NCBI GenBank assembly: GCA_002633025.1
Contig: NMRB01000021.1
Coordinates: forward strand, 549,356-613,355
Reading direction: 5' to 3'
Origin: Notospermus geniculatus
Taxonomy: Eukaryota; Nemertea; Pilidiophora; Heteronemertea; Lineidae
DNA: 64,000 nucleotides
This document shows, piece by piece, positions 9,972-23,299 of the stretch. The notes under the pieces were generated by a model that saw nothing but the letters and a program-made list of their open reading frames with translations, searched no databases and was not told the DNA's origin. Made by a program: the position numbers and the translations under genes. The stretch's first letter is position 1. Each line of letters opens with the position of its first letter.

Positions 9972-12267
9972 TTTTTGCATGAATGATCTTTTTCCATTGT
10001 CCTATTGCATTTTTTCAACGTATATTTACAAAGAACGGTCTAAGATTTCGGTCATCGCTTCCATCTCAGTCTTGCTAGCTTACCACGGGGACAGTCCTGA
10101 CAATAGTAACGATATACACACACTTGATAGCGCATGACTCCATCAAAGCCCCGTATTATATCACAATCCCGAAGCTCTTCCTTTCCTCGGGCGAAGGATC
10201 CTTGATGAGATCCGCTATGATGAGAAATGTACAATACATGGATCCATTCATTAGTGAGCGTACACTTCAAGCAATTGCAATGAACATGTACTCTTATGAG
10301 ATTGTTCAGCCCGCTGCTGAAGAAGACCTCATCCAGGGGAAGTAAACTGAGTCAAGGCAGCTCGCTCTAAGTCTTGCTTGTTCTTGGGCACATTTTAATG
10401 ATTTTCGGTACTTCTGCGAGGATAGTTCGATTCCACTAGGGCATAGACGGGTAAATCCCTTGCCTCAGTAATCCAATTTATCAAAGGTAATACTCCGAGT
10501 CCCTTGAGCGTCGTCTCGGGTGCGGAATCTTGAAACAAGTAGGCTACACCCACGCCACAATGTCTGATACGTACACACGGGCAATACGTACGTACAATGG
10601 TAAGACCTCACCAGAAAAAGATGTTTTTTTTGTAAGCTTCACGCAGTATTACCGGCGAAAGGTGATGCTACTGGTGTTACATACCATCGCTAATGCGAAT
10701 CGACAAACCAGCATTTCGACATTCAAATGGTTTCACCAGGAAACGTGTCAGTTGGATGGAACATAAGCTGAGCGGCTGCTTCCGTTGAATGTCAAATCCT
10801 TCCAATGTCTTTGACTGGAAGAGATAGAAAGGTAAATTGGTTAATACTGACAGCATGCATCGATGTTCCTATTACATATCCGATTGTGCCCTCCGGCGTA
10901 GAGTGGTGTGAGAAAGTTCCCTGCCGGAACATGACAGGCAACAATACAATTGCTTTTGTCACTGTACTTGTCAGGAAAATTAGGCGATTGTCAAGGGATT
11001 GTTCTCCATGTAGACAAAAACAAGTACTGGGGTAGATCTGATGTAATGAAGTGGTGAGAGGGCTTCAGTTGTGAAAGTTGCTGTAATTGAAGCGAGAAAG
11101 AGTTAAGCGGCCCATACACGATCAATATTATTGCACAATATGAGGATCACAATGTGCAATATTATTGCCACTCTTTCTTCTACCCATCATGCGAAAAGCA
11201 CACGACCACCCATTTGGGCCCCATATTGTGCAATAATATTGCGCCGTGTATGGGCGGCTTAAGACTTATTTTCACCATTATAATGCTTTGTTGTCGAATG
11301 CCTTATGTCATAAGCAGGTCTTGGTTGTCCCAGAGAAGCGCACTTTTGAGGGTGGGACAAAGGGTCGAGGAACTTCCTCCTACAGATGTGGTACGTGTTG
11401 CTGCTTCCACTTCAGACTTCGCCGCTAAAGCCCAAGACTCGCCGAATATCTTCGCATCGGAGAAATGCACACAGAACGAATGCTGTCATAGGATTGTTGA
11501 TTAGAAAGGCAATTCCTTGGTTATAAATGATGATTGTCCGCTAGTAAAGCTAATCAAAAGTAATCGACCATATATTTGGCTGGGAGGTCTGTTTAATCAA
11601 CGGGTGCTGGCATACATGCAGAATAATTGATGGTGTTTTTGTGTTCCACCTCCTGCTTTTTACTCAGCACGGGAGGGTACACGGTCGTATCAATAAATTA
11701 TGTTAGGTACTACAATGGTCAGCAAAGAAAAAAACTTCTGGATCGTTTTCCAAAAGGGCAAAGTGTGATTATGCGGCAATCGGGCACGTACGAAATTGTA
11801 CGTGTGCAATGTTTCGAGAAGATAGGGTAATGATAGGGGAATCTGTTTTTTGTTTCCCCTTACGTCTCAAGATAGTTCCATTCTTTAACCATTGCCATCT
11901 TTTTGAAGGTTAGAATACCAAAGTTTATGTTGAGAAGATACCAAATTTCTGAAAATTATTGGAATACATGCAAGAGAGACACAAAAATTCACCATTACAT
12001 TGCCATCAACCATCTGCGCAAAGACAAGCAAGCCCGACCCTGTCAGGTGTCCATATCATCCCATAGCCCGCTGAAGAACCGGCCCTTCAACCCACAATAT
12101 ATAGATATGTAGACAACCTTGGACACTTTGAGACAAAGGAGAATATGGCGTGACCGTCTTCATTCTATCAATGTCACTATGATTGGCTACAGATGCCACT
12201 TCCCAAGCGACTGGCAAGAAAGACGTCTTTAAACTGATGCATTCCCTTCTTTTGCATGTTCTGATGA
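9972..12267. repeat. Duplicated segment, copy 1 (probable haplotype copy)
   Basis: This 2,296-bp segment is repeated at 12495-14636 at roughly 99% identity over alignable bases, differing by about fifteen small changes and one MITE. Its right end stops exactly at the N gap, and its left end matches the first base after the gap. That is what two overlapping contigs from different haplotypes look like when a scaffolder fails to merge them. A true tandem duplication is the alternative. Identical open frames in both copies (73-78 codons) are of chance length. No gene is recognised. Confidence 0.9.
11103..11264. mobile_element. MITE family C, copy 1 (presence/absence insertion)
   Basis: The terminal inverted repeat begins AGCGGCCCATACACG on the left and mirrors CGTGTATGGGCGGCT on the right. 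The arms are about 44 bp and include AATATTATTGCACAATAT. TTAA lies at both edges. The otherwise near-identical copy at 12.5-14.6 kb lacks it: there GAGTTAGACTT is continuous (about 13626-13636). The filled-minus-empty difference is about 157 bp, with a one-A ambiguity at the junction, so the target duplication is TTA or TTAA. A related copy lies at 32114-32273. No coding capacity. A TTA target would suit PIF/Harbinger; TTAA would suit piggyBac. Confidence 0.9.
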
Positions 12268-12494
12268 NNNNNNNNNNNNNNNNNNNNNNNNNNNNNNNNN
12301 NNNNNNNNNNNNNNNNNNNNNNNNNNNNNNNNNNNNNNNNNNNNNNNNNNNNNNNNNNNNNNNNNNNNNNNNNNNNNNNNNNNNNNNNNNNNNNNNNNNN
12401 NNNNNNNNNNNNNNNNNNNNNNNNNNNNNNNNNNNNNNNNNNNNNNNNNNNNNNNNNNNNNNNNNNNNNNNNNNNNNNNNNNNNNNNNNNNNNN
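12268..12494. other. Assembly gap (227 N)
   Basis: An unbroken run of N. Open frames that cross it are artefacts. The sequences on either side are the end of copy 1 and the start of copy 2 of the same segment. Confidence 0.99.
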
Positions 12495-14636
12495 TTTTTG
12501 CATGAATGATCTTTTTCCATTGTCCTAATGCATTTTTTCAACGTATATTTACAAAGAACGGTCTAAGATTTCGGTCATCGCTTCCATCTCAGTCTTGCTA
12601 GCTTACCACGGGGACAGTCCTGACAATAGTAACGATATACACACACTTGATAGCGCATGACTCCATCAAAGCCCCGTATTATATCACAATCCCGAAGCTC
12701 TTCCTTTCCTCGGGCGAAGGATCCTTGATGAGATCCGCTATGATGAGAAATGTACAATACATGGATCCATTCATTAGTGAGCGTACACTTCAAGCAATTG
12801 CAATGAACATGTACTCTTATGAGATTGTTCAGCCCGCTGCTGAAGAAGACCTCATCCAGGGGAAGTAAACTGAGTCAAGGCAGCTCGCTCTTAAAGACTT
12901 GCTTGTTCTTGGATACATTTTAATGATTTTTGGTACTTCTGCGAGGATAGTTCGATTCCACTAGGGCATAGACGGGTAAATCCCTTGCCTCAGTAATCCA
13001 ATTTATCACAGGTAATACTCCGAGTCCCTTGAGCGTCGTCTCGGGTGCGGAATCTTGAAACAAGTAGGCTACACCCACGCCACAATGTCTGATACGTACA
13101 CACGGGCAGTACGTACAAATGTACAATGGTAAGACCTCACCAGAAAAAGATGTTTTTTGTAAGCTTCACACAGCGTTACCGGCGAAAGGTGATGCTACTG
13201 GTGTTACATACCATCGCTAATGCGAATCGACAAACCAGCATTTCGACATTCAAATGGTTTCACCAGGAAACGTGTCAGTTGGATGGAACATAAGCTGAGC
13301 GGCTGCTTCCGTTGAATGTCAAATCCTTCCAATGTCTTTGACTGGAAGAGATAGAAAGGTAAATTGGTTAATACTGACAGCATGCATCGATGTTCCTATT
13401 ACATATCCGATTGTGCCCTCCGGCGTAGAGTGGTGTGAGAAAGTTCCCTGCCGGAACATGACAGGCAACAATACAATTGCTTTTGTCACTGTACTTGTCA
13501 GGAAAATTAGGCGATTGTCAAGGGATTGTTCTCCATGTAGACAAAAACAAGTACTGGGGTAGATCTGATGTAATAAAGTGGTGAGAGGGCTTCAGTTGTG
13601 AAGTTTCTGTAATTGAAGCGAGAAAGAGTTAGACTTATTTTCACCATTATAATGCTTTGTTGTCGAATGCCTTATGTCATAAGTAGGTCTTGGTTGTCCC
13701 AGAGAAGCGCACTTTTGAGGGTGGGACTAAGGGTCGAGGAACTTCCTCCTACAGATGTGGTACGTGTTGCTGCTTCCACTTCAGACTTCGCCGCTAAAGC
13801 CCAAGACTCGCCGAATATCTTCGCATCGGAGAAATGCACACAGAACGAATGCTGTCATAGGATTGTTGATTAGAAAGGCAATTCCTTGGTTATAAATGAT
13901 GATTGTCCGCTAGTAAAGCTAATCAAAAGTAATCGACCATATATTTGGCTGGGAGGTCTGTTTAATCAACGGGTGCTGGCATACATGCAGAATAATTGAT
14001 GGTGTTTTTGTGTTCCACCTCCTGCTTTTTACTCAGCACGGGAGGGTACACGGTCGTATCAATAAATTATGTTAGGTACTACAATGGTCAGCAAAGAAAA
14101 AAACTTCTGGATCGTTTTCCAAAAGGGCAAAGTGTGATTATGCGGCAATCGGGCACGTACGAAATTGTACGTGTGCAATGTTTCGAGAAGATAGGGTAAT
14201 GATAGGGGAATCTGTTTTTTGTTTCCCCTTACGTCTCAAGATAGTTCCATTCTTTAACCATTGCCATCTTTTTGAAGGTTAGAATACCAAAGTTTATGTT
14301 GAGAAGATACCAAATTTCTGAAAATTATTGGAATACATGCAAGAGAGACACAAAAATTCACCATTACATTGCCATCAACCATCTGCGCAAAGACAAGCAA
14401 GCCCGACCCTGTCAGGTGTCCATATCATCCCATAGCCCGCTGAAGAACCGGCCCTTCAACCCACAATATATAGATATGTAGACAACCTTGGACACTTTGA
14501 GACAAAGGAGAATATGGCGTGACCGTCTTCATTCTATCAATGTCACTATGATTGGCTACAGATGCCACTTCCCAAGCGACTGGCAAGAAAGACGTCTTTA
14601 AACTGATGCATTCCCTTCTTTTGCATGTTCTGATGA
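12495..14636. repeat. Duplicated segment, copy 2 (MITE-free version)
   Basis: This 2,142-bp copy of 9972-12267 lacks the family C MITE. It begins with the first base after the gap. The right half (about 13.69-14.64 kb) is essentially identical to copy 1, while the left half carries about fifteen substitutions and small indels. Beyond 14636 the sequence continues as unique DNA, matching the idea that this contig carries the true right flank. Confidence 0.9.
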
Positions 14637-17010
14637 CGTTTGACTGTGATTAACCTGTGTCAGTCTCATGTAGTTCGTGACCGCACGCGATCTGATAATA
14701 CGACATTCCGTGATAATTACCATAAGATCAGAGGCCGTGATTGCCATGTATAATTCAAGGCAAGGACGAGACTTTACTACTGGGTTGTTGATGCGTGTTG
14801 ATCAATAATGGAATGGGAGTAAACTTCATCTTCAGGCAAACTTGTCGAAGTTTCATAACGGCTAGCCACGTTGTTCTCTGACCACTTTTCAATCACCACT
14901 GAATGACAGCTGACCACTTGCCGTTGTGTGTCAATCACTACATGCATTTAGTCCGTGGTCAGTCTTCGCCGATTTCCCACCAGAACGGTGTTGGATCTTC
15001 CCATCTACGCCGCTGTTGGAACTGCCATCAATGCACTTGTTTTGTCACCACGCATGTTATACAACGTTTAAAACATGAAACACTTTGGAACCTTAATCCC
15101 CTGAATCTTTCTCGGCTTGCTGAATGGCTCGAGTCAGGACATTGCATTGTGTGTCTGACGGATTAGGCGTAGTATGAAATTGATAACGAGCAATTGTACT
15201 TGGTGAGGTCTGAGGCATTATACTTGTGTATGCATGCAGATGAAAAATGGCGAGAAAACGATGACGTAACACCATTTCTTGCGTAATAGGAAGGCGTTTG
15301 GCGCGTATAATGACAGATCGATATTATGCAGGCGGGGATAAAGTATTTACCACCATGTGATTGAGTTTCCACAAGAAAAGCTGTAGCTATTTCATGCAAA
15401 ATAGAACAATGATAAGACAAGCGGTTTCCCAGATATACATGTACATGTATATAAAAAGAAACTGGCCAAGCGAAACACTGCCAGGAAGATTTCTACACAG
15501 AGATATATAGGAATGTATGTGGATTATTTCATCAATATTTTCACGCGTTCATGAAGCCGAGTCTAATAGGCGAACAAACGCGAGGATAGCATGCTTTGAT
15601 GAAACTCACAGACGGGAATCGATTGGTTCAAGGCCAGATATCAAATCTTCCGTCATGCTGAACGACACGTTCTGAAATGGCCGTTTCCTTGATCCGAGTG
15701 AGAGAGAGGAGTTGTCACTAGTCACTAGTGGCGTTATCTTCTTGATCTCTTCAGCCGTAGTAGCCTAATAGAGTTAAGGTTCAGGCAGTGCCGGGTCAGT
15801 CTGCACTAACTTGATGGTTATCCCGGGATACGAGACCAAAAGACCGATATGAAAGGAACCCATTCGCCGAGATTTTATTATCTTTTTGACCTGTTGCCTC
15901 GCGAATCGTATCGCCTGATCTGTCCCAGCCAAAGGATCGAAAACCAATTTACTGTTGGTGGTGATTTGTGTAGGAAACTTCCGTTCTTTTGTATTCTGTT
16001 GTTCATTTCAGAGTTGCTCACTTATGATGGAATCGATAGATTTAATCCAGCCGGGCAATCAAGCCAATTCCCGGGAGGAGGGACAATGGATTGATTTCTT
16101 TGTTTTATTAGTGTCTGGTCAATTTGATTTGCACAGCGCCGCAATGTCAATGAATTTCTATGAGAAGGACTACCGACGTGTGTTTGTCCGGATCCCGTCT
16201 GGCCTGTGATCAACAGAAACGAACATGTTGCCATAAAGGAATTGGGAAACTAGATATTTGCAGTAAATATAAGAAAAACAAGTACAGATGAATAAACTGG
16301 TTGGCAATTCCTGCGACAGGAAAAAGACGGTGTATCCTTTTTACGGACAGCAATACACTAAAATCGCAGTGGTTAGTTCGGAGAGATCTGGCTGTTGCCA
16401 CGGCGGCATCTAGCTCCTCCACCTCCAACGTTATCGTATCAAAAGCGGAGATGTCAACACCCTGCTGCTGTGCTGTCAGCAATGCCGACCATCACCAACA
16501 GGAGAAGCTGGACCCGACCGTGAAACTGCGATTTTGGTATATATCTGAACCTCACCAAATCTAAGCATCTGTAGGCCTTGCAGTTGGTAAATGCACGGTA
16601 GAAACAAAGTAGCACCAACTCCAACTGCCAGGCCACAAAGCCAACACTTTAATCCGACCCGAGCTGATCAACAAGCTGATTGCTCATTCCCAACAGTCAG
16701 CCTCAAGGAATAAGATCACTTTACAAGTGGGTGTCTGAGATTTTCATTAGGGGAGAGGGCACTTGCAGAAGCTTCAATCAGCACATTAGCGTACCTGAAA
16801 CATCTTCCTGACACTAACAAATCCTTGCTTTCCTCAGACCTCTCTTATGGACACCAGGGACATGGCAATGATGCAAATTTCCCAAACTTCGTTTCTTCCT
16901 CTAGCTAACCCAATGTGGTGGCCTCCTAGTGCCAATACTCAATACATATCTACATAACTATATTGCGAGATATTTCCATACTGTGATACTTGCTATTCAT
17001 ACCATATTCT
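14637..17010. other. Non-coding stretch with one 20-bp palindrome
   Basis: ATATACATGTACATGTATAT at 15433-15452 is a perfect 20-bp palindrome built from the overlapping TACATGTA words common in this window. The paired frames at 16210-16564 on both strands are of chance length and lack a domain. Nothing else is recognised. Confidence 0.45.
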
Positions 17011-17075
17011 AGAGAGACACTTAAACTCGTCCCAAGTTGATAGAGTGCTGAACGAGTCTGTCTTAGTGTCTCTCT
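17011..17075. repeat. Small foldback (about 65 bp)
   Basis: AGAGAGACACTTAAACTCGT (17011-17030) is mirrored by ACGAGTCTGTCTTAGTGTCT within 17052-17071, giving a ~20-bp stem with two small mismatches and a ~21-nt loop. It may be a very small MITE or a decayed element end. No second copy is seen here. Confidence 0.55.
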
Positions 17076-20000
17076 TTAATGGTCGCTCCCTCCTGTGTCC
17101 CCGGTTGGGATCTCAGCCGTAACTGCCCTGAGGAGAGAGTCTCCCCCGAGTGCATGATTGTATTTACACGATCATATACAGTTGTTATCGGTCTTATTAC
17201 CTCCTCGAGTTCCCGTACTAGTGCGTGATGATGACAGCAGGCGAAGCAGCTTTTTCTGTACGATCCACTTAGATGTGCTGTAAACGAGAGCCCGCCTAGC
17301 GTTCTCGGCGCTCGTAAACCATAACGCCATTAGATGCACGCTAGACTGGGGTTCTTTTGGGATTAAATTTACCGTTCCTTGGGCTAAATTATTTACGAAA
17401 CACAGAATATCGCCGTATTGGTCACTGATTGCATTCCGTCTTGTTACGGAACTGATGAGGTAGATAATGTTGTCATTTGTGGGTCTGATCGTATTGTCTG
17501 TCACCAGGGGTTCATGCATGGGTTAGAGTGCCACATAAAAAGAAGACCAGTAATCGCATTGGGCTCTTTTCTGTCTCAGTAATTTCTGTTTTCTTGTCGT
17601 AAATGATTTTCTTCTGTTCCCTCTAAGCGGTTTCCCCATAAGGAGGTGATGTCCGCATATTTTAGGGAAACGTATCGAGATGAAGAGAAGGTGCTATAAT
17701 GGATGTACTACATGTACGCCTGTGATACAGAAAGACTAAGAGCGGGTGTTCTTAATGGAGGTGCTATGGCGCCATTTGGTAATGAATGCAATGTACTTAA
17801 TGGAGTCTTTTTATCCCATTTGTTGCTGAATAAGTAGCTCAGCTTGAGGGCAAGGTCCGCGGACACCTGTCCTGCCTGCCCATAAAAAGTATGATTGTAT
17901 TGTTCAGCCATCGTCGTAGAGACAACCAACCTCTTACTCTATTCTCTTAATATATCTCCTACATCATACTGCTCTCCTTTCCGTGTTGTTTCTGGTTTGA
18001 GTACCGGTACTTTACGAGTTGGTATGTCAGTCAACCTTATAGGTGTGTTCCTCGGAATATCAGCAGTATCAGAGGTCTTCGAGCCCAACGTGAAGTGTCG
18101 CGACATGATTATTAAACTTGTCTAGAAGCCCGCGGATCAATTCTTATAGAGGAAACACGGCTAGTTTCGTCCATTCGGCAATACATCACTCACTTCGAAT
18201 TTCCGTGGCCGCTGTTGGCGGTATATCTGGCCGTTAGACCCCATTAGGAGGACGTGCCTCGATTCGCAATGAACATTTCGGCTGCGAGATGCACTGGTTC
18301 ATGGTCTGGGTCGCGGTAGAATATTGTACGTACGTACATATACATCATCAGCTTCTAAAAACCAAGTGACAAAATGTTACTGGCCTGGATGTGACTCTAC
18401 TCAGATCTACTTCATTTTAGCGGCGAAGGACCGAACTTTCTACAGGCGGAGTCGTGTTCATACATCAGGCCTGGACTAACAGGTCGTGTCACTGTGTGTG
18501 TCAAGATCTCCGGAAACCGCGTGGCATGGGGAAAACAGTTGTAGTGGGTTTAGCCAAAGCAAGAACCCACTACAGCGGTATAGTGGGAACTTGATCTGTA
18601 GTATTTTAAGCAGGCTTTGGGTACCTCGTGGTAGGTGCAGGAAGTTGGAAGTGGGTCTTTGAGGTTGAAGGCAGAATGGCGCAGTGGTGAAACGACAGTG
18701 ATGAAAACGAAGGTCCTTTTGGGTTTGGATATGGTGTGTGAATTCCTTATCTACGGTCAAAAGAAAAAAACAAAGCAAGCCAGCATCTGACTCAAGTGAT
18801 CTACAGACGTGTATACCTCAGCACGCCACCTTGTACAGCTTCGCCGGCCAGGTTCTCCAGGAACGCAATGAACAATTTATGAAGCGAGATATAGCATGTC
18901 AATAACTGTTCCCTGTTTGTATATAGAGACAAACGTCGTGTTAATAGATGGAAATGACCGCAGAGCATCCTTTGTACGACATCACTCAATTTTGCGTGGT
19001 TAGCTGTGACACAAGGTGCGGAAATGGTATTAACACCTTGTTTTGGTGACATTACTAGCGGTTATTGAACCCCGTTGACGATATCTGGTGTAGCTGTAGT
19101 CCCATGCAGAGTACGAAGCCGTATCTACATGAAGACGCTACAAGCAGTCTCTTCAATACCATCATCAATTTCCATTTCAAAAGTTGTGTGGCGCGGAGTG
19201 AGTGAGGAGAACATACTAGCGCCTGCGGAGGGAGACTAGGCTGTACTAGCTTCCCTTTTCCTATTAGGAATGATAAACAACTGAATTCTCTGTGGACATT
19301 CGTTGGTGTTATATAGTTTTGGTAATACCCTGAAGACTCGTATCGTACCTTTTTCGCATTCTGTACAAGCATGACCAATTTCGATATGATAGGAACACAA
19401 ATCCTAAAACACTGGAGTAAGCCAAAAGGGCTGCCGTCGACTTAAGTAGAAGAAAAATGACGCGGATTGCAACTGACAATGTTTGTTCAAGTCATCAGTC
19501 ATCCTGGAGGAAATGGCCTGCAAATTATGAAGTATAGGACCAAGGGGGATTGGCCCAAGACCCATACGAAGTAAATGAGGTCTCCTCGTCCAAGTTCCTG
19601 CTGCGAGAAACCAATCCAGGTCGAGGACGGTGTACGTATTCCGCCAAAGTATGGTCACACTCTTTCTAAGTTATCTATCACACGGAGAAAACCCAAGGGA
19701 TCATTCGATGTCGGGGTTGTTAGCCATCTCAACCGACGAGGACACGAAATCCTTTTTCTGGGATTGGCGAAGTAAGAAGATAAAGCTCGGCTCAGTGAAG
19801 TGGACCCCAACAAGATCGAATAAATCTCTGTCCAACCCAGCCGTCTCAGGAATATTTGACAAATTGAGGTATAAACGGAGTGGATGTTTTCCGTCTGAAC
19901 GGTAACCAGACACGCTTATCGGTGATTGGTTATGAAGAGTTGCATGGGCAGTGTTGACGGTGGTGTCTACGCCGTCATGGTGCTGGTGAGGAATCCATTG

Positions 20001-21114
20001 GCATTGGGTCCTTCGCAAGGAAATTGAAAATTACCAATGGAACTCAGATCCTAATTGAAGGTGTTCTACATTTTTATTTGTAGTTTTTTTGTGTTCATCT
20101 GGTGTGGTACTCTACCTTGCGTTGAAATGATGTACTTGTGTTGTTTGTTAGATAGGTATCCCAAAGACACAACGGCTTGGCTTGACGGTTCAGGTTTTTC
20201 GTGAGATCGGATCGAATATTGCTTTCTGACACATGGCGTGGTTTTCTCTGTCGGTTAGAAATCTGCCATCGTTGCTCAAATATTCCAAATATTCTGATTG
20301 TGACCAGGTTGATGAGGGTGCGGCGACAAGCTAGCCAAGCACGACATGAGCGTCTGCATCTCAGTGTGAAAGGGTAAAAATATCTACCGAAGCAGCGGGA
20401 ACCAACCGGACAACAGACAGACGACGGCGAAGGGTTTCTTTTGATCAGCACTGCTGTGTCCCTTGCTGTGCTTCTCCGCAGTATCATACCGTGGCCTCAG
20501 ATATTCACTTTGATGTCCACGTCCAACATAATGTCTTCATGAATTATGAGCATAGTCGGGAAAGTGTTGTCAAAGTGACAAGGAGGGATTCAAATTTTCA
20601 TTAAGTTTGTTGCCGACACATGACAACTCCGCAGGCAATTAGTTCCGAGCATAATTAAGATTTATCATGAAGGATAACCCTGGAGATAGCGCCGCTTCAT
20701 TAAGTTTGATCTATGGTTAGCTCAGCGCATTTTTCTTTTGAAAATGGTTTATTAGATTTGATCTGACTATCACAGTGTACGGTATTATTATGAGTCTATA
20801 TTTTAAACAAAAACCCTCGTAAATAACCAATTGCCGGATTTCATCTGATGCCTCGACTTGTTCTAATGTCTGTTACGAACAAAATATAGCCTACTTTGAA
20901 TAAAAGACATTCAACATTCTTAGCTACATGTTTATGCATGTTCTATGGCTTCCCTCATGTCATAAATTTCTTGATCAACTCAGGCATTTAGCGTTTCTAT
21001 ATCACCTGATGTCTACTTTTAGTGTCTGATTCCAAAACTCCTCCCAACTCGGCAGGTGTTGGCTTGTGAAAGGATCTGTCGCATGCAACAATGAGCCGTG
21101 ATGCCTTATACATA
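17076..21114. other. Non-coding, nothing recognised except a small hairpin
   Basis: About 4 kb with no convincing gene. Frames of 90-130 codons (for example minus 20095-20487) have no recognisable domain and are expected by chance. From 20.55 to 20.85 kb the sequence is open-frame-poor and rich in TAAT and TTAAG words, possibly regulatory. Confidence 0.4.
18541..18572. other. Hairpin, 10-bp perfect stem
   Basis: GTAGTGGGTT (18541-18550) pairs with AACCCACTAC (18563-18572) around a 12-nt loop. There is no downstream T-run and no associated gene. Function unknown. Confidence 0.4.
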
Positions 21115-21265
21115 CCTTGTACCTTTCAACATGTTCAAAGGGCAAGTAAAAGACCCCATCGGCATCCAAGTGAAGAACTTGAGATAGCTTGAGATGGCCT
21201 CTTCCGTACTTACCAAGAGCAATAATGCTTTGGCTTCGGCCCTGATGGAAAAAGCCAAATATCAC
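21115..21265 (+). repeat. Dispersed repeat family S, copy 2
   Basis: Shares GGGCAAGTAAAAGACCCC, CATCCAAGTGA, AGCTTGAGATGGCCTCTTCC, GTACTTACCA and GGCTTCGGCCCTGATGGAAA with the other S copies and lies in the same orientation. This is the most complete copy together with that at 44.7 kb. A 127-codon minus-strand frame (21002-21385) reads through it, but the frame is not kept in other copies. Confidence 0.75.
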
Positions 21266-23299
21266 TGAAAGGGTTAAAGGAAGCTCAGCACTTCCGATTG
21301 AATCGACAACAAAACATTTGAGAATTCTTGTCGAATAGATACAGCCACTCTCCTCAAATTCGAACGTCTTCAGCGATTTGGCCACAAATGCATTGCGAAT
21401 TGATGATATTACCGCGGTATCAGTGACACTAATCGGCCAAGGACATAACTGTCAATAACGCTTCTTAAAGAAATCAATAAACGATAGGAGATCATATCAA
21501 GAAATATCATTGGAAGCGAAATCAATCGTCGTCATTTTCACTTCACTGAAAGTGCATTTATCGAACCGGAAGTTCTGCCAATTGAACCGTCTCGGCATGA
21601 CCAAGTGGAGTCAGAGGCGAGTGTAACGGCGAGTGGGCAGAGAGTACACGGCGGGACTATAGTCAGTGGTAATTGCACCACTTCAGCAGAAAAGCCTTGA
21701 AGTTCTATCTGCAGCTTATGAACCTTTTGATCCATGCATTGCGTCGACGTTTGCCAGCAATCGTCTGCCTAGAAATACAAGAAAGTCTGTGTTTCAACTG
21801 GGTGTTAATTCTTACGTGCATGTTGAAATGCATGCCAATGGCGGCTACATTTATGTACCTAGAACTACATAATGCATTGCGTCACTGCGATGTAGAAACG
21901 AACGTGAATGTTGACACTCAAATCGCCTCCTCATTTCTTGCATGTTGGAGCTTTTAAGACGAAGATGTGACATTAATAGATACAGTCAACATTTGGTCAG
22001 CAGAAGGAAGAATGGTACTTCAGTCAAATGATCTTGTCCAACTGCAAATTTGGTAACCCCACAACAACAAGCCTTGAGAAGGTTAACAATCGAGTGCCTG
22101 ACCTTCAATGGTGAAACTCGGGAGTGGATGTTCCACTCTTGATGCCTTCCCTTGGGAATATCGTTGGGGAATTGGTGAAATTACATAAAAAATTACATGT
22201 AATGGACATGTATCCCTGACTAATTGCATGCCCAATGCGTTAATTGGAATAAATCGTACGTGCGGGAGTTTGTGCTGCAATGGACATTAGCTACAAATGA
22301 CATAATAGAGCTAAATGACTTGCATACCCCTAATAGATCCAATTTTATAGGCATTCAGTTTTCGCCATGGCAATGCATGAAATTAAATGGTATTTGGCAT
22401 GTGGGGGTTTTATGGCTCGGAATGAACTAATCTCACAGCACTTGGTCGTTATAGACCTCACATTGGGTACATTTCACTCGATTGTGATCTATTCACTGAT
22501 GTCCTCATGGTGGCTGCAGGGGTTCGTGACCTCGTGCACTTTTGCTGGTCTTCTTGCCACCAGTTTCCATGACAGTCAGACAATTTTAGTGATATACTGA
22601 TGTCGTAGCACTTGTTGTACTTGTCAATTTCACGATCCTTTAAATCACGATTTCAGTGACCCTTCAATTTAACTTGTTTTAAAAGCGGACTACCTGTTCA
22701 AATCAGAAGGTTTGTTTCACACCTTGAACATCGCAAACGAAAATGGTATCCTCAGCCATGGACACCTTGAATACACCGCCCAGTACCGTAGGATTGTTTT
22801 GGTTAGGACCAGCGACAGGTCAGTCAGGCTGGTAGGCCTCGAGGAAGCTTCCCTCCACAACACACCCACGTCCCGGCCCTGCACCGCAGTCATACTCCAT
22901 CGATAGAGTCTGCTACTTTTAATCATATCCCAATGCCTCAGGTTGTTTCGGATGGCTGTTCCTGTAACAGCACTGAAGAAAAAATAATTTATTTACTTAC
23001 GCCAGACGCAATTAAGTAATTGCGATTACAGTATGCATACCTATATCACGTAAATTGTTTAGAGGGAAAAAAATGCCGTTCCTCCTCCCCGCGGCTGGGC
23101 TGCTGGTTTCACTCGGTTTCCCGTGGAACATTATTGGCTATCCCTCGCCGATTCTGTTTGCTCAGGGGCATACTAACCTGTTGCCGCTTCAGCGGGCAGG
23201 GGCATCACCAGCATCTGACGATTTACCGGCAAATATTGCTAGGTCATCTCTAATCACCCTAAAGGGAATTGGTCGAGAGGTAGCTAGTTAGGGTGCATA
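21266..23299. other. Non-coding, nothing recognised
   Basis: Unique sequence with chance-length frames only. No repeats or RNA genes are seen. Confidence 0.4.

Noticed and set aside
10124-10345. 73-codon frame present identically in both 2.2-kb copies
   Set aside because: Identity reflects the copied DNA, not selection. A frame of similar length overlaps it on the other strand and no domain is seen.
12056-12541. Long minus-strand open frame (161 codons)
   Set aside because: Most of it is the N gap, which cannot contain stops. It is not a gene.
21002-21385. 127-codon minus-strand frame that looks protein-like
   Set aside because: It overlaps S-family repeat copy 2. The frame is not preserved in the other S copies.
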